Assembly: GCA_030490835.1 (NCBI GenBank)
Contig: CM059977.1
Span: forward strand, 36,539,676 to 36,603,675
Reading direction: 5' to 3'
Length of the DNA stretch: 64,000 nucleotides
From: Annona cherimola
Taxonomy: Eukaryota; Streptophyta; Magnoliopsida; Magnoliales; Annonaceae
Within the stretch, counting starts at the first letter, position 1; each line of letters starts with the position of its first letter. The notes beneath the pieces are model-generated. The model searched no databases. It had not been told where the DNA came from and was given only the letters and a program-made list of their open reading frames with translations. A program made the translations under genes and the position numbers. Shown here in pieces: positions 1-12,321 of the stretch.

Positions 1-1937
1 ATCCATTCTCAAACACACCCTTAATTAGCTCACAAGCACTTTCCTATATTGTAGTTCTTCATCCCAGACAAGAAACCCATAGACGAGTTCACCCCCCCAA
101 AAAATCTTTTTTTAACTGTTATTATTTGGTTACTTTATTGCAGACAATTGGAAAATTTGCTGTTATTTATGGTTGCGACACTAGGATTCCGTAATTATCT
201 ACGATAAAACTTTTAAAAGGAAATACAATGTGGTTTCTTGCAACAAGTATTTTCAAGTAAATTTATTCTACTTTGGTTGGCTTAGCACATATATAGGAGC
301 ATTGCGACCAAATATTCTTTTCGTCTAGGCTGAAGGCTAGTGCATTAATCCGGTTACACGCTCACTATAATGAGGTTTAACTACTTGATATTTTAAACCT
401 GGGAAAAATAGTAACGAGAATGGGAAAAACAAAATGATTAAGTATTAGAAAAAGAATATTATTTGTAATGTGAAAATTAATATTGAAAATAGGAAAAAAA
501 TTTCGAATATAAAATCTCATCTAATCCCGTCCAAGTGAATGATGTTTAACTGTTAACACGTCGTTAGTTCAGTTAAATTAAGTAATCATCGCAAACGACA
601 CTGGTTTATAATACTCAGATGTCAAAAATTCGGATGGACTTTGATGGATTTTAATCCAATAAAATGAGTTCCGCCAATATGAACCTCTTTTATCGGGCCC
701 ATATTGATGTTGATATCATAACCATTGCATTTAAAACGATTTCGTTAACTAGGGCGCCAATTTTCATCAAAATAAAAAATGCGCACAACTCTATCTAATC
801 ATGTTAATTCATTATCTAAACTGTTTAAAGCATCATTCCTACTTGGATGAATGATTTTACGAAGGATTATACATTTTTAGTGTATTTATGAATGGATCTG
901 TTTTTTTTTTTTTTTTTTTTTTTGCAATTAATACGTGATTAGATATTTCAAGGTAGATGCAATTCACCCAAGGCATGTTTTACGGTACCATGAAAAAAAG
1001 TAATGACTTCCGAAAATGTAATCAGTTGGATTTTTCTTACATTATCAAAATGAGCCCTACATTGAAAAAAGAAAATGCTCCTATGAAACTTCTCTTTTAC
1101 GTAACTACTTCTATTTTTGAATATTTTAATCTACTCTATTTATTATATTTAGCAGCATTTATACTATTTTGAAAATATTTTCACTTGTCTGGTATCACTA
1201 TGTATGAATCTCATCCACAAATATATAAAATCAAGATAATAAAATAATTTAATATTAGATGTTAATTTTAAATTTGTATTTTTAACATCTAAACTTTCTA
1301 AAATATCATTTTTATGTGAAAAATAATTTTATAAAATATTATTACATTAATACATATGTAAATGAATCTAAATATTTTTCCTAATTTACACATAAATGTA
1401 CTTATTTTTAAGCAAATGTAGCTGATGCACACATTTAATTAAGATAAAACCGTCTCTTATGTAAACAAATGATATTAAATATAATGAATAGATTAGAATT
1501 TCCATCAAGCATCAAAATTTTAAAATTTGAAAAAGTTATATAGAACCGTTTCTATATAACTACGTAACTTAGTTACATAGAAGGGGAATAGTTAAAAATA
1601 ATTTTTTTAATCAATCCCTTGATAATAGAATAACTTTAGGTAAACTAACAATTTTTGAAATATTTTTAAGGGTACTGCCTCGCCTTAACAACACAAAACT
1701 AGTATTAAATAGCAAAGTTTGTGTGTAACCTAGAGGGCAATCACATTCCTAATCTAAATTATAAAATCTTTACCAGACCAAGCTAACCCATTTTCGAAAG
1801 CACAATCTAAACCTAAACTATCTATAAAATTTCAGATTGAAATTTGGCTTAAAACGGACCATTTTCAGTTAATACTTTGAATTATCGAATTCCAAGATTG
1901 TTTTACTCCATTTTAGACAAGATTTATAAATGTTTTA

Positions 1938-1978
<41 letters not shown>

Positions 1979-2916
1979 TTCTATCAAAAAATAACTGTAA
2001 AAATTAGTAAAGGATTGAAAGTATATCAATAAATAAAATCATTGAAAATTTTATTTAGATTAGACCGAAGATAATCATTTATGTATTAGTTTTTCCATGC
2101 GATTAAAATTCTAAAATAAAATCTATTTATTTGATGTTTTAATAAGAACGTTAGGGTTATTTTGCAAAAATCTGATATTTATAGGTTTTAATTCACAAAA
2201 TATCAGAATGCATTTCTTAAAACACAATTAAGTATTAAAAGGCCATCCATCTCAAAAAAAAATAAAAATTAAGAGGTTTATTTTTGTAAAATCTCATATG
2301 TATTATTTTAAAGATAGAAATCCATGGGTTACATGGAAATGACCAAATAACCGCATGTATGACCCAACTCTTGATGACAAGATTAAATTTCGCTCCACTA
2401 TTGCAATTGGAATAATTTTTTAATTTGATCGCTAAGTTTCATTAGAATCAACGCTGTTTGGGCCCCATCCACGAAAAGTGTAAAATCATGACTATACAAT
2501 CGTTTGACTTACATACTAATTTCAAAGATATTAAATAGGAATCTAAGCTTCTGAAAGTTCTTTTTATTTAAATGATGACTCTATAAATTATTATAACATA
2601 ATAATCACTACAATTTATTTTTGACCCTAAGTTGTGTTCGCCGATAGTTAATGACATCTATCACATGCCAAACATTACGAAGAAATTTGTTTGCTCACAG
2701 TTGCGAGTATTTTTTTTTTTTTTAACATTCAGGCCACCGAATTTTAATTTTGTTTTAAAAGCATTATTATAAGCAATAAAAAATTTTCTTGCCTATGAAG
2801 TATCCTTATAAGAAAGTAAATTTTTATTTATATACATTCTTGTAATAAAGACATTTTGTTTTCTAATAACTATTGCTAAGAAAGAATTTTGTTCCAGTGG
2901 ATGCATATATAAATAA
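1..2916. other. AT-rich spacer, no gene seen
   Basis: No coding frame with a recognisable domain is present. The stretch holds a T-run at about 901-923, a (GT)n(TA)n microsatellite at 1939-1978, and at about 1205-1385 a stretch that resembles, base for base over long parts, the core of the foldback element at 63316-63672 (shared words such as AACATCTAAAC and ATTACATTAATA/ATTACAATCTAATA). The 71-codon open frame at 957-1172 is AT-driven and not supported as a gene. Confidence 0.6.
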
Positions 2917-3315
2917 GAGGAGTGATGTTGTTAGTCCGGGCTAAGCAAGGCTAAGAAAGTGCCCCGCTTAGCCCATCTTAAAAAACTCAGTATTAACAAT
3001 TTTTTTTACTTTTTTTTCATACACTTGGATTATCTAAGTGTATTTAATATATAAATCAAGTTTTACCATTTTTGAATATATATATATATATTTATTTAGT
3101 TTTTAAAGATAGGGGTGTTTTAAATACATATATACACATAAATATTTAAAATCTCAAAAATATATATACACGAATCTAAAAATGATAAAAGTTGGTTTAT
3201 ATATTAAGTACACTTAAATAAACAAGTGTAAAAAGAAAAAAATAAAATATATATATTATAAATGAGATTTTTGAGATAAGCTAAATGGGGCATTTACTTA
3301 GCCGGGTTGTTCATC
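2917..3315. mobile_element. Foldback MITE (Mutator-like, hairpin-ended)
   Basis: The two ends are imperfect inverted repeats (CCGGGCTAAG at the left, CTTAGCCGGG at the right, followed inwards by GTGCCCC...GCTTAG and its complement). Near the left end GGGCTAAGC and GCTTAGCCC form a small hairpin of their own. The flanks are TATAAATAA (2908-2916) and TATAAATAT (3316-3324), an 8/9 match to a 9 bp target duplication, as in Mutator elements. The AT-rich middle (CTAAGTGTATTTAATATATA, then CAAGTTTTACCATTTTT) is shared with the elements at 12322, 45840 and 55224. It has no coding capacity. Confidence 0.7.
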
Positions 3316-3387
3316 TATAAATATATCTTAATATTTTTTATAATTTGTATGTGAATATATATAGTTTTATACAAGTAGAATAAGACT

Positions 3388-3690
3388 ATACCTGAGTCTG
3401 ATGGCACTGCGGATCACATTAAAGTTCGAGAAGAAAAGCTAAACAGGTTGCTTAAAGACGAGGAGATCCTATGATATCAGAGGTCTAGACAGAATTGGCT
3501 CCAACTGGGAGATCCAAACACAAAATTCTTCCATAGATCCGCTTCAGGGAGAAGGCGAAAGAACCTCATCCGTACTCTTGTGGACGACAGCGGCAACATT
3601 GTCCCGGATCAAAAACTATACCTCAGTGGTACGCGTCTCTCTTCACTTTCTGAAGACCCCAGTTCGACGCTCACAAGAAGCAGTTTCACA
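3388..3690 (+). pseudogene. L1 LINE ORF2 fragment (endonuclease-RT linker)
   Basis: Translating with one or two stops gives the string QNWLQLGDPNTKFFHRSAS followed by RRRKNLIRTLVDDSGN, the well-known plant L1 segment (WL.EGDRNTKFFH.....RR..N.I..L.D..G) that lies between the endonuclease and reverse transcriptase domains. Both sides run out into non-coding AT-rich DNA, so this is an isolated scrap, opposite in strand to the L1 at 5928-8282 and not part of it. Confidence 0.75.
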
Positions 3691-4017
3691 TAGGAGAAAG
3701 AGAGCATCAAAAAAATCAACTACATAATCCACTCAAGAATTGGATAGATCTTCATGATTTTTCGTGATGTGATAAAATAAATTATGTTAGAGCATATTAT
3801 CAGTTGGATTGTGATTCCGTAGCTGATGTTGGTCAGTTGTCGTTTTAACAACAACCGTCAGATTTGTGAGGTCATGTGTCCCGTATAAAACCCCCTAAAA
3901 TACTTTTTTCATATATGTTATTACAAATTTCTAATTAAGATGATTTTAAATGATATTATTACATAAATAACAAAGAAAATGGATGAAATGGATCCCATAA
4001 AATGTGCAAATACAAGA

Positions 4018-4147
4018 ACCTATTCTTTTTTCTTTTTTTTTTATGTGAACCCATTTTAAGTGAATAACCTATTCTTTTTTCTATGTGAACCCATTTTAAG
4101 TGAATAATCTATTCTTTTTTTTATGTGAACCCATTTTAAGTGAATAC
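4018..4147. repeat. Three-copy ~40 bp tandem repeat
   Basis: The unit CCTATTCTTTTTT plus ATGTGAACCCATTTTAAGTGAATA occurs three times (4018-4066, 4067-4106, 4107-4147). The copies are nearly identical except for the length of the T-run, pointing to recent slippage. The last copy ends in the AAGTGAATACTTA that became the target of the SINE insertion just downstream. Confidence 0.85.
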
Positions 4148-4150
4148 TTA

Positions 4151-4313
4151 TTCTTCTTTATGGTTGTGGTAGACGCTCCTATAAACAGAGAAAAAATAAT
4201 GTCACCATATAGAGGACCAACTAGCTAATACAAAATACATATACAAACATTCAAACTCAGGACCTCCGCATGAGGAACTGACCTTAGTACCACTAAGGCA
4301 CAGCCTTAGTAGC
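4151..4313 (-). mobile_element. tRNA-derived SINE, minus strand
   Basis: A perfect 13 bp direct duplication, AAGTGAATACTTA, flanks the insert (4138-4150 and 4314-4326). Read on the minus strand the insert begins with a tRNA-like head: TGCCTTAGTGG (pol III A box, about 4289-4302) and GAGTTTGAAT (B box, about 4248-4258), then a short unrelated body, and ends in an A-rich tail. Length about 163 bp. It is a retroposed SINE, not a functional tRNA gene, because the cloverleaf arms do not pair. Confidence 0.7.
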
Positions 4314-4450
4314 AAGTGAATACTTACTTCTAAATATTCTGAATGATAACCTAAACTATCTGGAGGAGCGTATCTATTTCTAGTTTTGAATTTTATTTTT
4401 TTCAAAAAAGTAAGTCTAACTATCCATTAAAAAACAACCATGTGAGCAGG

Positions 4451-4830
4451 TTAAAAATAAACCCAACATAGTTTAATCATAATTGCAAATATATTCATAT
4501 AATTTTAAAAATTATAACTAATTCTGATATAGTTTAACTATAATTGCAAATATACTCATGCCATTATAACACTATTATTGTACCATCATGCCATGTATTA
4601 TATTTTCAAAGATACATAAACTATACAGTTATACTTGTAATTTTAGAAATTAAGTGAATATGTTTAGTTTTTACAAATATATTTATATAGTTTGCGTATC
4701 TTTACAAATATATATATACTATGATAGTGCTATAGTGATGTTATAACAAGCATGGATATATTTGCAATTGTGGGCAAATTATATGAAATCATTTGTAATT
4801 ATGGTTAAACTATATTGGTATATTTGCAGA
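4451..4830. repeat. Long inverted repeat (foldback), AT-rich
   Basis: The left half, starting ACATAGTTTAATCATAATTG, is the approximate reverse complement of the right half, ending with a match to TATAGTTTAACCATAATTAC on the other strand. Further paired words (CAAATATA, GATACATAAACTATA / GATACGCAAACTATA) continue towards the centre near 4640, so the whole segment can fold into one hairpin of about 190 bp per arm. No target duplication was found; a non-autonomous DNA element is the likely origin. Confidence 0.6.
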
Positions 4831-4849
4831 TTACACTTTTTATTTTGAG

Positions 4850-5912
4850 AAATTGTCCATACCCATATTTTTATTCGTGACTTTCTACAATTGATCCTCT
4901 AACTTTGTAAAATAGCAAAAATAATCTTTAAGTTTAAGGATTTTAAAAATCTAACCCTTTGTTTTAAAATGTTATTTATAATTTTTCTATCTTTTTTGGA
5001 AAAACTTAAAATTAGACGGTTAATCTTGGACATATTCAAATAAAAATTATTATTTTTATATATCCCTCATATTAAGTAAATTGTTTTGATTTCTTTTTAG
5101 ATTTTAAAAATTTCCACAATCAATAATACAAAGAATTAATTTTCTTGTTGTATAAATGCCTTAAAATATAAAAAATATTTCTAAAATTATTCCTTGCACT
5201 AAATAATTTAGTTTTCCCTCTTTTAAATTTTGTAAATTCCCATTCATATAATTATTACAATTAATATAAATAAAAATAAGAAAATCATTTTTTCCAGGTA
5301 ATCCACATTTTCTTCAAATTTTTACTTACAATTTTTTCTCATTATCAAATACGCTTTTAATAATTATTTTATTTATTTATTTTGAAAATATAAAATTTTT
5401 GTATTTTAAAATTTCAGAATTTTGTATTTAATTTATAAATTTTAATTACTTAATATGAGAAATCATTTTTAAAATATTTTTGTATTTTAAGTATTTTTTG
5501 TATTTTTCACAATACAAAGGTTAATTTTTATATTAGTTATTGTTCGAATTATAAAATTTGAGAAACACCGAACTGATTTATTTAAGGAATATTCGTAAAA
5601 ATAATTTTTTTAGGTCTTTACGAAAATGAATCCTCTGACTTTAGGGAGTAATTTTGTCAAAACCAAAAATTATAAGTGCAGGGGAAGGAACAAGGACCGT
5701 CTGCGACCGGGATTTGTATTTTCGTAGCTATAAGTCGGACCGGGCCGCCTTGTTGACCTGACCAGACTCCAATGTCCGTTGCACCGGTCTCCGTACAAGA
5801 TAAAAAGCCGTACATAGCCGGTCAGGAAACTTACGTCCCAAGGAAAGCAGCAGTTTTCCGTTTGAATGTTCTTACATTCTTTTAACTTAGGCCACGTCCA
5901 AATCCCACAACT
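4850..5912. other. AT-rich spacer, no gene seen
   Basis: No coding signal. Direct repeats of the phrase TCCTCTAACTTT / TCCTCTGACTTTAGGG occur at about 4893 and 5630, suggestive of an old repeat. A more GC-rich segment at about 5690-5840 (with GACCGGGCCGCC) has no open frame of note. Confidence 0.5.
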
Positions 5913-5927
5913 GAATCACGCGATTCT

Positions 5928-8282
5928 TTTTTTTTTTTTTTTTTTTTTTTTTTTGATAAAATGGGTATACTCAATCCCTAACCCCTTTCAATGTGGAAGG
6001 GGTTATGAATGGAGTAATCCAAGCAATTCATTGCCAAAAAAGTATCTGTACAGATATTCCAAAAAATGGCTTGGGGGGGATTACCCCACCAAAGCTGGTG
6101 GTCAGACGCCGAAACGGACACCAAATCGGCTAAAGAGTGCGCAACAACATTACCTTGCCGCAATACATGATGGACCGAATAAAAAACATTAGCAAGTATA
6201 ATCGATCTAGCCTCATCAACAACAAAGCCCACGGGAGATGAAATGTGATGCGGATTAGCCAAAAAACTGCAAAGGTTGAGGGAGTCAGTCTCAAAGAGGA
6301 CATGTTTGAGATTTAGTTGGAGAGCCCACTTAAGTCCCAAGAGGAAGGCAGTAGCTTCCATGAAGAGTGGATCCCTGCATGCTCTGCGCTTCCACCCGCA
6401 CGCCGCAATAAACGAGCCCCCCGAGTCTCTGATGACAGCAGCACAGCCAAACACGTTCATCTCCCTCCTACACCTAGCATCAACATTGATCTTCACATAC
6501 CCCGGTGGCGGCCTAACCCAGCGGGGCACCAATGATCTATCCAGCAACCCAGACGGAAGAAGCGCTTTGGCCGCCCCATGATGATAACGAAATTCCACAC
6601 ACCAAGTCAACGAGTCCAGGAAGTTAGGGCGGGATCCCTCCTCATTGAAAACGTTACGTAGAAACCAGACTCTCCAACAGCAAAGAATAAATAGAGTGAG
6701 ATCGTCGAGACGGTTTTCCCTAACCAGCACGTCAAAAGCCTCCTGCACAGTAGCCACAGAGGAGGAGAGTCTAGCGGCGGTTCTGCAAACCCCCATCGTC
6801 GCACCACAACCCAGGAACAGATGATTCGCATATTCAATATCCGATTTGCAAAAAAGGCAGACAGGGTCCGCAGCCACACCTCTATGACATAAGTTAAGTA
6901 GCGTAGGGAGCACATCCATCAAAAGTCTCCAGCCGAAAATGGCTACTTTTGGTGGGAGATGAAGTCGCCATACCGCTTTGAAAGAAGCACCGGTGGCCCG
7001 AGTATCACCATCCGCACACAAAAGCCTATATGCCGACTTAACAGTATAGTTACCATTGGGCTCATGTTTCCAGAACACATTGTCTGCAACCGGATCCACG
7101 GGGATTGGGATCATAGCAACTTCAGGCCACCTCGCCACCCCCATAGCAGCCACCACCCGATCGGGATGCCAACGATTAGTTGCACGGTCGAAGAAATGAT
7201 CTGCCGTAACGTCCTCTGGAATTGAGGCCGGGAGGGGCCCCGCCTTCCGCACCACATCATCTAGCCACAAATCGGAGAAGACCCTTACCCGTTGACCGTT
7301 GCCAATGCGCCATTTGCACCCCGCTTGGATTAAGTCCCTGGCCTTCAAAACGCTCCTCCAAGTGTAAGAATCAGACGGCCTCACCCTGCATGACCATATG
7401 TCTGAATTGGGAAAGTATCTGGACTTGAGGATTTTGTGGCATAAGGTCGATTCGTGGGAAACAAGCCGCCACACCTGCTTAGCCAGTAGGGCGAGGTTAA
7501 ACTTATGAAAATCCCTAAAACCCATCCCTCCAGCCCTCTTAGGTTTGCACATATCCATCCACGCCACCCAACTCAACTTCCTCTTACCATCTCTCTCACC
7601 CCACCAGAATTTGCTCAACATGCCATTTAAGTCCTTGCAGAAAGATTTGGGTAATAAAAAAATACTCATGGCATAGGCTGGGATGGCCTGAGCAACCGCC
7701 TTGATTAATACCTCTTTACCGCCCCATGAAAGCAGTTTACCCTTCCAGCCCTGAATACGCTTCCCAATCCGCTCCTTAAGGCCCTTAAAAAAGCCCATTT
7801 TGGATCTGCCTAACCAGGCCGGGAGACCGAGATATCGGTGAAAATCCTGACGACCCGAACCAAGGATTTGGAGCAAGTCCCTTCTTGTGTTGTCCTGTGT
7901 GTTGGTGCTGAAGAAAGCCGCCGTTTTGTCCACATTTATAAGTTGGCCAGATGCGCCAGCGTATTGATTCAGAATATCAATCAGTTTCAGAGCGTCCCCG
8001 TCATTGGCCCTAGTGAAAATGAGCGCATCATCTGCAAAAAGAAGGTGGGAAATGACCGGACCATGCGAATGAAGCCTTATACCATGAAGAGTCCCGGAAG
8101 CGACAGCATGGGAAATGATAGCAGAGAGCCCCTCAGCGCAAAGAAGAAATAGATAGGGTGAAAGCGGGTCACCCTGCCTAATTCCCCTTTGGGGAGAGAA
8201 GAAAGAAGAGTAGAAGCTGTTGACCTTGACTCTGTAAGAGACAGTGGATATGCAGCCCATGATCCACTCAATCCAAACCGGG
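5928..8282 (-). mobile_element. 5'-truncated L1 LINE with 15 bp target duplication
   Basis: The insert is bounded by a perfect 15 bp direct repeat, GAATCACGCGATTCT (5913-5927 and 8283-8297). On the minus strand it runs from within the reverse transcriptase domain to a pure A tail of about 27 nt (T-run at 5928-5954), the signature of target-primed reverse transcription. The 5' part (ORF1, endonuclease and RT fingers) is missing. The perfect duplication, clean tail and single open frame all point to a recent insertion. Confidence 0.95.
5978..8282 (-). pseudogene. L1 ORF2 C-terminal part: RT, zinc-binding, RNase H
   Basis: An uninterrupted frame runs through the L1 insert; the first ~30 residues of the apparent 798-residue frame come from flanking DNA (8283-8374), so no true start exists. 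Numbering from that frame: reverse transcriptase QGDPLSP at 67-73 and catalytic FADD at 113-116; LGLPAWLGRSK and the RT thumb to about 300; the zf-RVT zinc-binding segment at about 464-525 (PPKVAIFGWRLL ... CLFCK ... NHLFLGC); an RNase H domain at about 626-755 with acidic residues D632, E673, D697 and D750. An L1 with a C-terminal RNase H is typical of plants. The missing N-terminus means it cannot mobilise itself. No frameshift or stop was seen in about 2.3 kb, which is unusual for a dead copy and supports youth. Confidence 0.92.
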
Positions 8283-8382
8283 GAATCACGCGATTCTAAT
8301 TTTTTACGGAAAAAGGAAAAAATATTATGAGATATTCTTCGCCATTTTCTTCTAATTTTACAGATAATAATCATATATAACC

Positions 8383-9005
8383 GGATTATACTTATATATC
8401 AAGTAACAACACCATACTTTTTATACTTAAAAAATCTGAATAATTTTATACTTAAAAAATCTGAAAAATTCACAATTTTCTTTTACATCCACGTAATTAT
8501 AATGCCACGATTCACTTTGATTAGAAAATTTTATATGTATAAAAAACGTATATAGTTACATGTATAAAAGGAGCTGATCGTATATAGTCCTGCGCAACAT
8601 GGGCGGTCAAAAAATTATATCTTGTTAATTTTTTTAAAATTTTTTATACATATGTAAGTTCTACTTAAAATTTTTACCGATGAAATTAGACAGCTTTTTG
8701 AATTTATTTTCTGTTTTATTTTTTTGAAATATCAAACTATCTTCAATAAATTCAAATTCAAAATCAAACACTGAATCAATTTTAAAAATATCAAATCCAT
8801 TAGTATGAAAATTTTAGGTAGGACATGTATAAGTGTAAAATTTTTTTAGAAATTAAAATTTTATTTTTCAGATTCCCTGTAAATTTCATGATTTACGGAC
8901 GATCATATGGCATAGCTGGTGATGCATAAATATTTAATATTATTTGAGAATGAATATAAAACTATTAAAATTTGAAATAAATCTATAGTATATAAAAGTT
9001 TGCAA
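8383..9005. other. AT-rich spacer, no gene seen
   Basis: No coding or RNA gene is visible. A possible weak foldback begins at about 8580 (GATCGTATATAG) and ends near 8910 (ACGATCATATG), too degenerate to delimit. Confidence 0.45.
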
Positions 9006-9008
9006 GAG

Positions 9009-9290
9009 GGGTGTTTGGGATGAGATAAAGTGGAGGAAATTTTAGCGGTAAAAGATTTTGTATCAAAAGTTTTGAAAAGTAAAAAAAAAATAACGTGATG
9101 TAATAAAAAGAATGATAAGAAATAAAAAAAATAAAACAGGGGTAACGTAGCTTGGGAGAGAATGAAGAGGAGTGATTGGATATGCTAGACATAAAGTATG
9201 AAGAAATAAGGTAGTTGAAAGAAAAATAATTGAAATATGGGATAAAAATAAAAAAAATTAGGGTAGTCATGCTAGAAAATGATTTTTTTA
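9009..9290 (-). mobile_element. Relic of Harbinger-like MITE family A, minus
   Basis: It begins GGGTGTTTGGG and carries ATCAAAAGTTTTGAAAAG and TAATGATAAG words that match, in reverse complement, the well-preserved family A copies at 15918-16208 and 55435-55725. The far end is not clear. The 95-codon open frame on the minus strand here is a by-product of the AT-rich MITE. Confidence 0.5.
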
Positions 9291-9431
9291 AAAGCGTAGA
9301 GTAAGTTAATTATACAGAAAGATATAAAAATATAAGATTATAAAGTAAATAATTGTAAAGTATAATAATTATATAGTTAAAATTTTAAATAATGTAGTTA
9401 AAAGTAATTTTCTTAGTCTCTAACTTTTGTA

Positions 9432-9705
9432 CCAAGTTGAGGGCATGTTTAAAAAATAATAAAACTTTTGAAGAAAATTTTTTAGTCAAAAAGTTTTTAA
9501 AATCGAAGAAAGTGATGTGGTGTTACAGGAGTAATGATAATGGGTAAAAATAATAAAGTTAAAAATATTGGTAGTTATATAAAAATAATTAAAAAATAGA
9601 ATAATTATATATATATTAATAGATAAAAAAATTAAAAGATATAGTAATTATATAAAATGGAAAGTTTTCGCTTATAAATTTTTTTTTTAAAACCAAACAC
9701 TCCAA
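9432..9705 (-). mobile_element. Relic of MITE family A, minus
   Basis: Ends GGGCATGTTTA and AACCAAACACTCC are the decayed terminal repeat of the family A MITE; inside are ATAAAACTTTTGAAGAAA, GAGTAATGATAATGGGTAAA and ATAAAGTTAAAAATATTGGTAG, in the family order. No exact target duplication remains. Confidence 0.55.
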
Positions 9706-9835
9706 TGTTGAAGTAAATGTCAGGCATCTTAGATATGTTCATGCTACGCAAGAATATTCTAAATATTTCAGACTTAAAAATAAAATTTTTATTTATAAAA
9801 CTATCTATCGTGCTCACGAATACACAAAAACTATA

Positions 9836-10106
9836 GGGACGTTTGAAAATTGAGTGTGGGAAACGTGGAAGAGAGATGGTGGAGGCGTAAGTTTCAAGGC
9901 ACTTCATTAATCAATCAATCATCATATTTTTCTATTTTTATCCTTGTATTCTAATTATTTTTCTTATCAAATATCTTCCAACAAACCTATTTATTTTAAC
10001 TTTATCCCTATTATTTCATATCAATCCCACAATTTCTAAAATATTCTATTTTTTACTCTCATCAAATTAAATATTTTCGTCTAACTTTTACGTTCCCAAA
10101 CGAGCC
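9836..10106 (+). mobile_element. Relic of MITE family B
   Basis: Starts GGGACGTTTGAAAATTGAG and ends GTTCCCAAACGAGCC, partly inverted. The interior (TTATTTTAACTTTATCCCTA, ATTTCATATCAATCCCACAA, TCTAAAATATTCT) matches the right half of the family B element at 55177-56121. The 91-codon minus-strand frame across its edge is not a gene. Confidence 0.5.
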
Positions 10107-12321
10107 ATCTATCAGCCCTACTGACGCGTGGAATTTATATCCACCAGCTGTACCGGAAGAGATGCATGAATGGATGAATGATTGTCCTTCCACCCTTTCC
10201 TGAATTTTCGTCGTTATCTCCACGTCAGCATCTGGTTTTACAGCCGTTGATTTTTGTTGCGAGATGTACATGCTCTGGCAGCCGTCGAGACTTCGTGCAC
10301 TTTTCTGTTCCAAAGTGCTTCAATGTAACAGAAATTGGATGGGAATGGGTGTGTTTGTTTAAAAAAAAAATTCTAAAAAATTTCTGCACATTTTTCGTAT
10401 AATTATTTTACTTTAAAATTATTTTTTAATATTTTTCCATATAATTGTTATTTCTATTTTAACTTTATACATTTTTTCATCCTTTTTTTAATGTAAATAC
10501 ACTTTTTCATCCTTAACTTCAGTCCCTTAACTCTTTTTTATAACGTGTTCAATTTACTTTTAATCATTACTATTATTCTATTTAATTTAAATAGGATTAT
10601 ATTTAACTTTATGATTAATGATATTTTTATATTTAACTTTATGATTAATAATATTTTTAAATAGGCATCTCCGCCTAAGACTTTTGATCAAAATAAATTT
10701 TTTGACACCATAATAAAAATAAATGATGTTAAATGAGTAACAAAAGTGAGGTTAATAGGTAATACTTTTGAAATCTTTCATGGTATTGGTACTCTATAAC
10801 TAATTCATTTTAAATTTAATTTCTTTATTATTTTATGGGTAACCACTTTCGTTTAATTTAACTAAAATGTGAAACCTCCTTATGGGTCGAGGGCTTTCAC
10901 TTTGACGACTAGATTAAAATTAAAGTTCAAATCTATTGTTATCTTTAGCATTACTCTTCAAATTTCAATCATGATATAAAAATAATTTTAGTTGAGTCTA
11001 ATGCATATTGTATCTCTAAAAGATATAAATGATATATATAAAATACAAAATACAAAGAATGCTTATATCCATTTATGGTAGAGGTGATCTTATAAGTTCA
11101 CTTATAATAAACTAAGCGTTTAGAAAAAAAATTTGAATTTTTAAAAGATTTTTTATGAACAAATGAGCTTCATTTGCGTCTTTCGTCTAGTAAAATTTGA
11201 CAACTTTTAAAATCGTTTAGTATTTTATTTTTATTTTAAAAATAAAAAATCGCATGTATATGTCTTATTTAATTTTAAAAAATAAAATAAAAATTCAAAA
11301 GGTCAATCTCACTTGAGGAAATATCTAGGAAGTCTGCATATTTATAAAATAATCAAAAAAGTAAAAATATATTTTTCAATCGCCCTATTTACGGAGACCA
11401 TCACCATATAAGATCACTAAGCTTTATTAAAACATTTATATATGAAGTATATTTATAATTAATTGTAGAGATATCTCATTAAAAGCTTTAAAAAATTCAA
11501 GTACCATGGAGTTAGATTGGATGGAAACTTACACTCAAATGGAACTACCCCACCCCATTAATATGTCGGTTCTTTTTCATTTTAAACAATGTTCCAATCA
11601 AATACAATTTTTATTCATTGTTAAAAAATTTGCAATTATCGTAAATTTCTATAGGCATTATAATTAGTTTTTAGCTTTAGCATTATATATTAACTTTCAA
11701 ATGATCTCGAGTTTAAAAAAATAGAAATTTCCAATCAAAGCGAAAACTTTCATGATGAACAAACAGATAGATGAATAGTATAAATAGATTTCTTTCATTG
11801 AAATATTTTTAAAATAAAAAACCTGAGGTGAAACCGGGTTGCATAGGATCTTTCCTAATAAAACATTCGCTATCTTTTGTTTGCTTTTTTCCTTTTTTTA
11901 ACAATCTTTTTAAGATAAGAAGGTCATTAGCAATATCAATATGACAGTATATCGTCTTCTATTTTTGGCGGAAGCAAGGTGGCAAAGCGCACCTCGCGTC
12001 TCTTTCTCCGCAGTACAAAATCCCGTTGGATTTTACGGCCTGTATTGCCTCGACAAATTTGAAATTGAAAAAGGAAAAAATTTTCATTGGCATTTTTAAA
12101 ACCTGATAGCTTGATAAGATACTTACTGTGCTCCATGCTTTACGCAAAGACTTTTTAAGTTACATTTTTTTTAAGTCTAAATTATTTATCATGTTTAATT
12201 TATCTTATTTCATCATTGTACAAAAAAATTCATTAAGAGCTTATGTCCGGTAGAAAGTAACATTTTTTATCGTAAATATATAACCGTTACATTTTTATAT
12301 AAAATAAATATAATATATAAA
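10107..12321. other. Spacer with MITE scraps, no gene seen
   Basis: A family A left end (GGGTGTGTTTGTTTAAA) starts at about 10347 and fades by about 10510. A 30 bp unit, TATTTAACTTTATGATTAAT plus ten bases, is repeated in tandem at 10599-10628 and 10629-10658. The GC-richer patch at 11940-12060 gives a 66-codon minus-strand frame without any recognisable motif. No other signal was found. Confidence 0.5.

Noticed and set aside
957..1172. 71-codon plus-strand frame
   Set aside because: No motif, AT-driven composition, no promoter or splice context.
5866..6192. 108-codon plus-strand frame
   Set aside because: It crosses the T-run and the L1 3' end on the antisense strand; it is a shadow of the L1.
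9632..9907. 91-codon minus-strand frame
   Set aside because: It spans the junction of two MITE relics and is Phe/Ile/Lys-rich as expected from AT-rich DNA.
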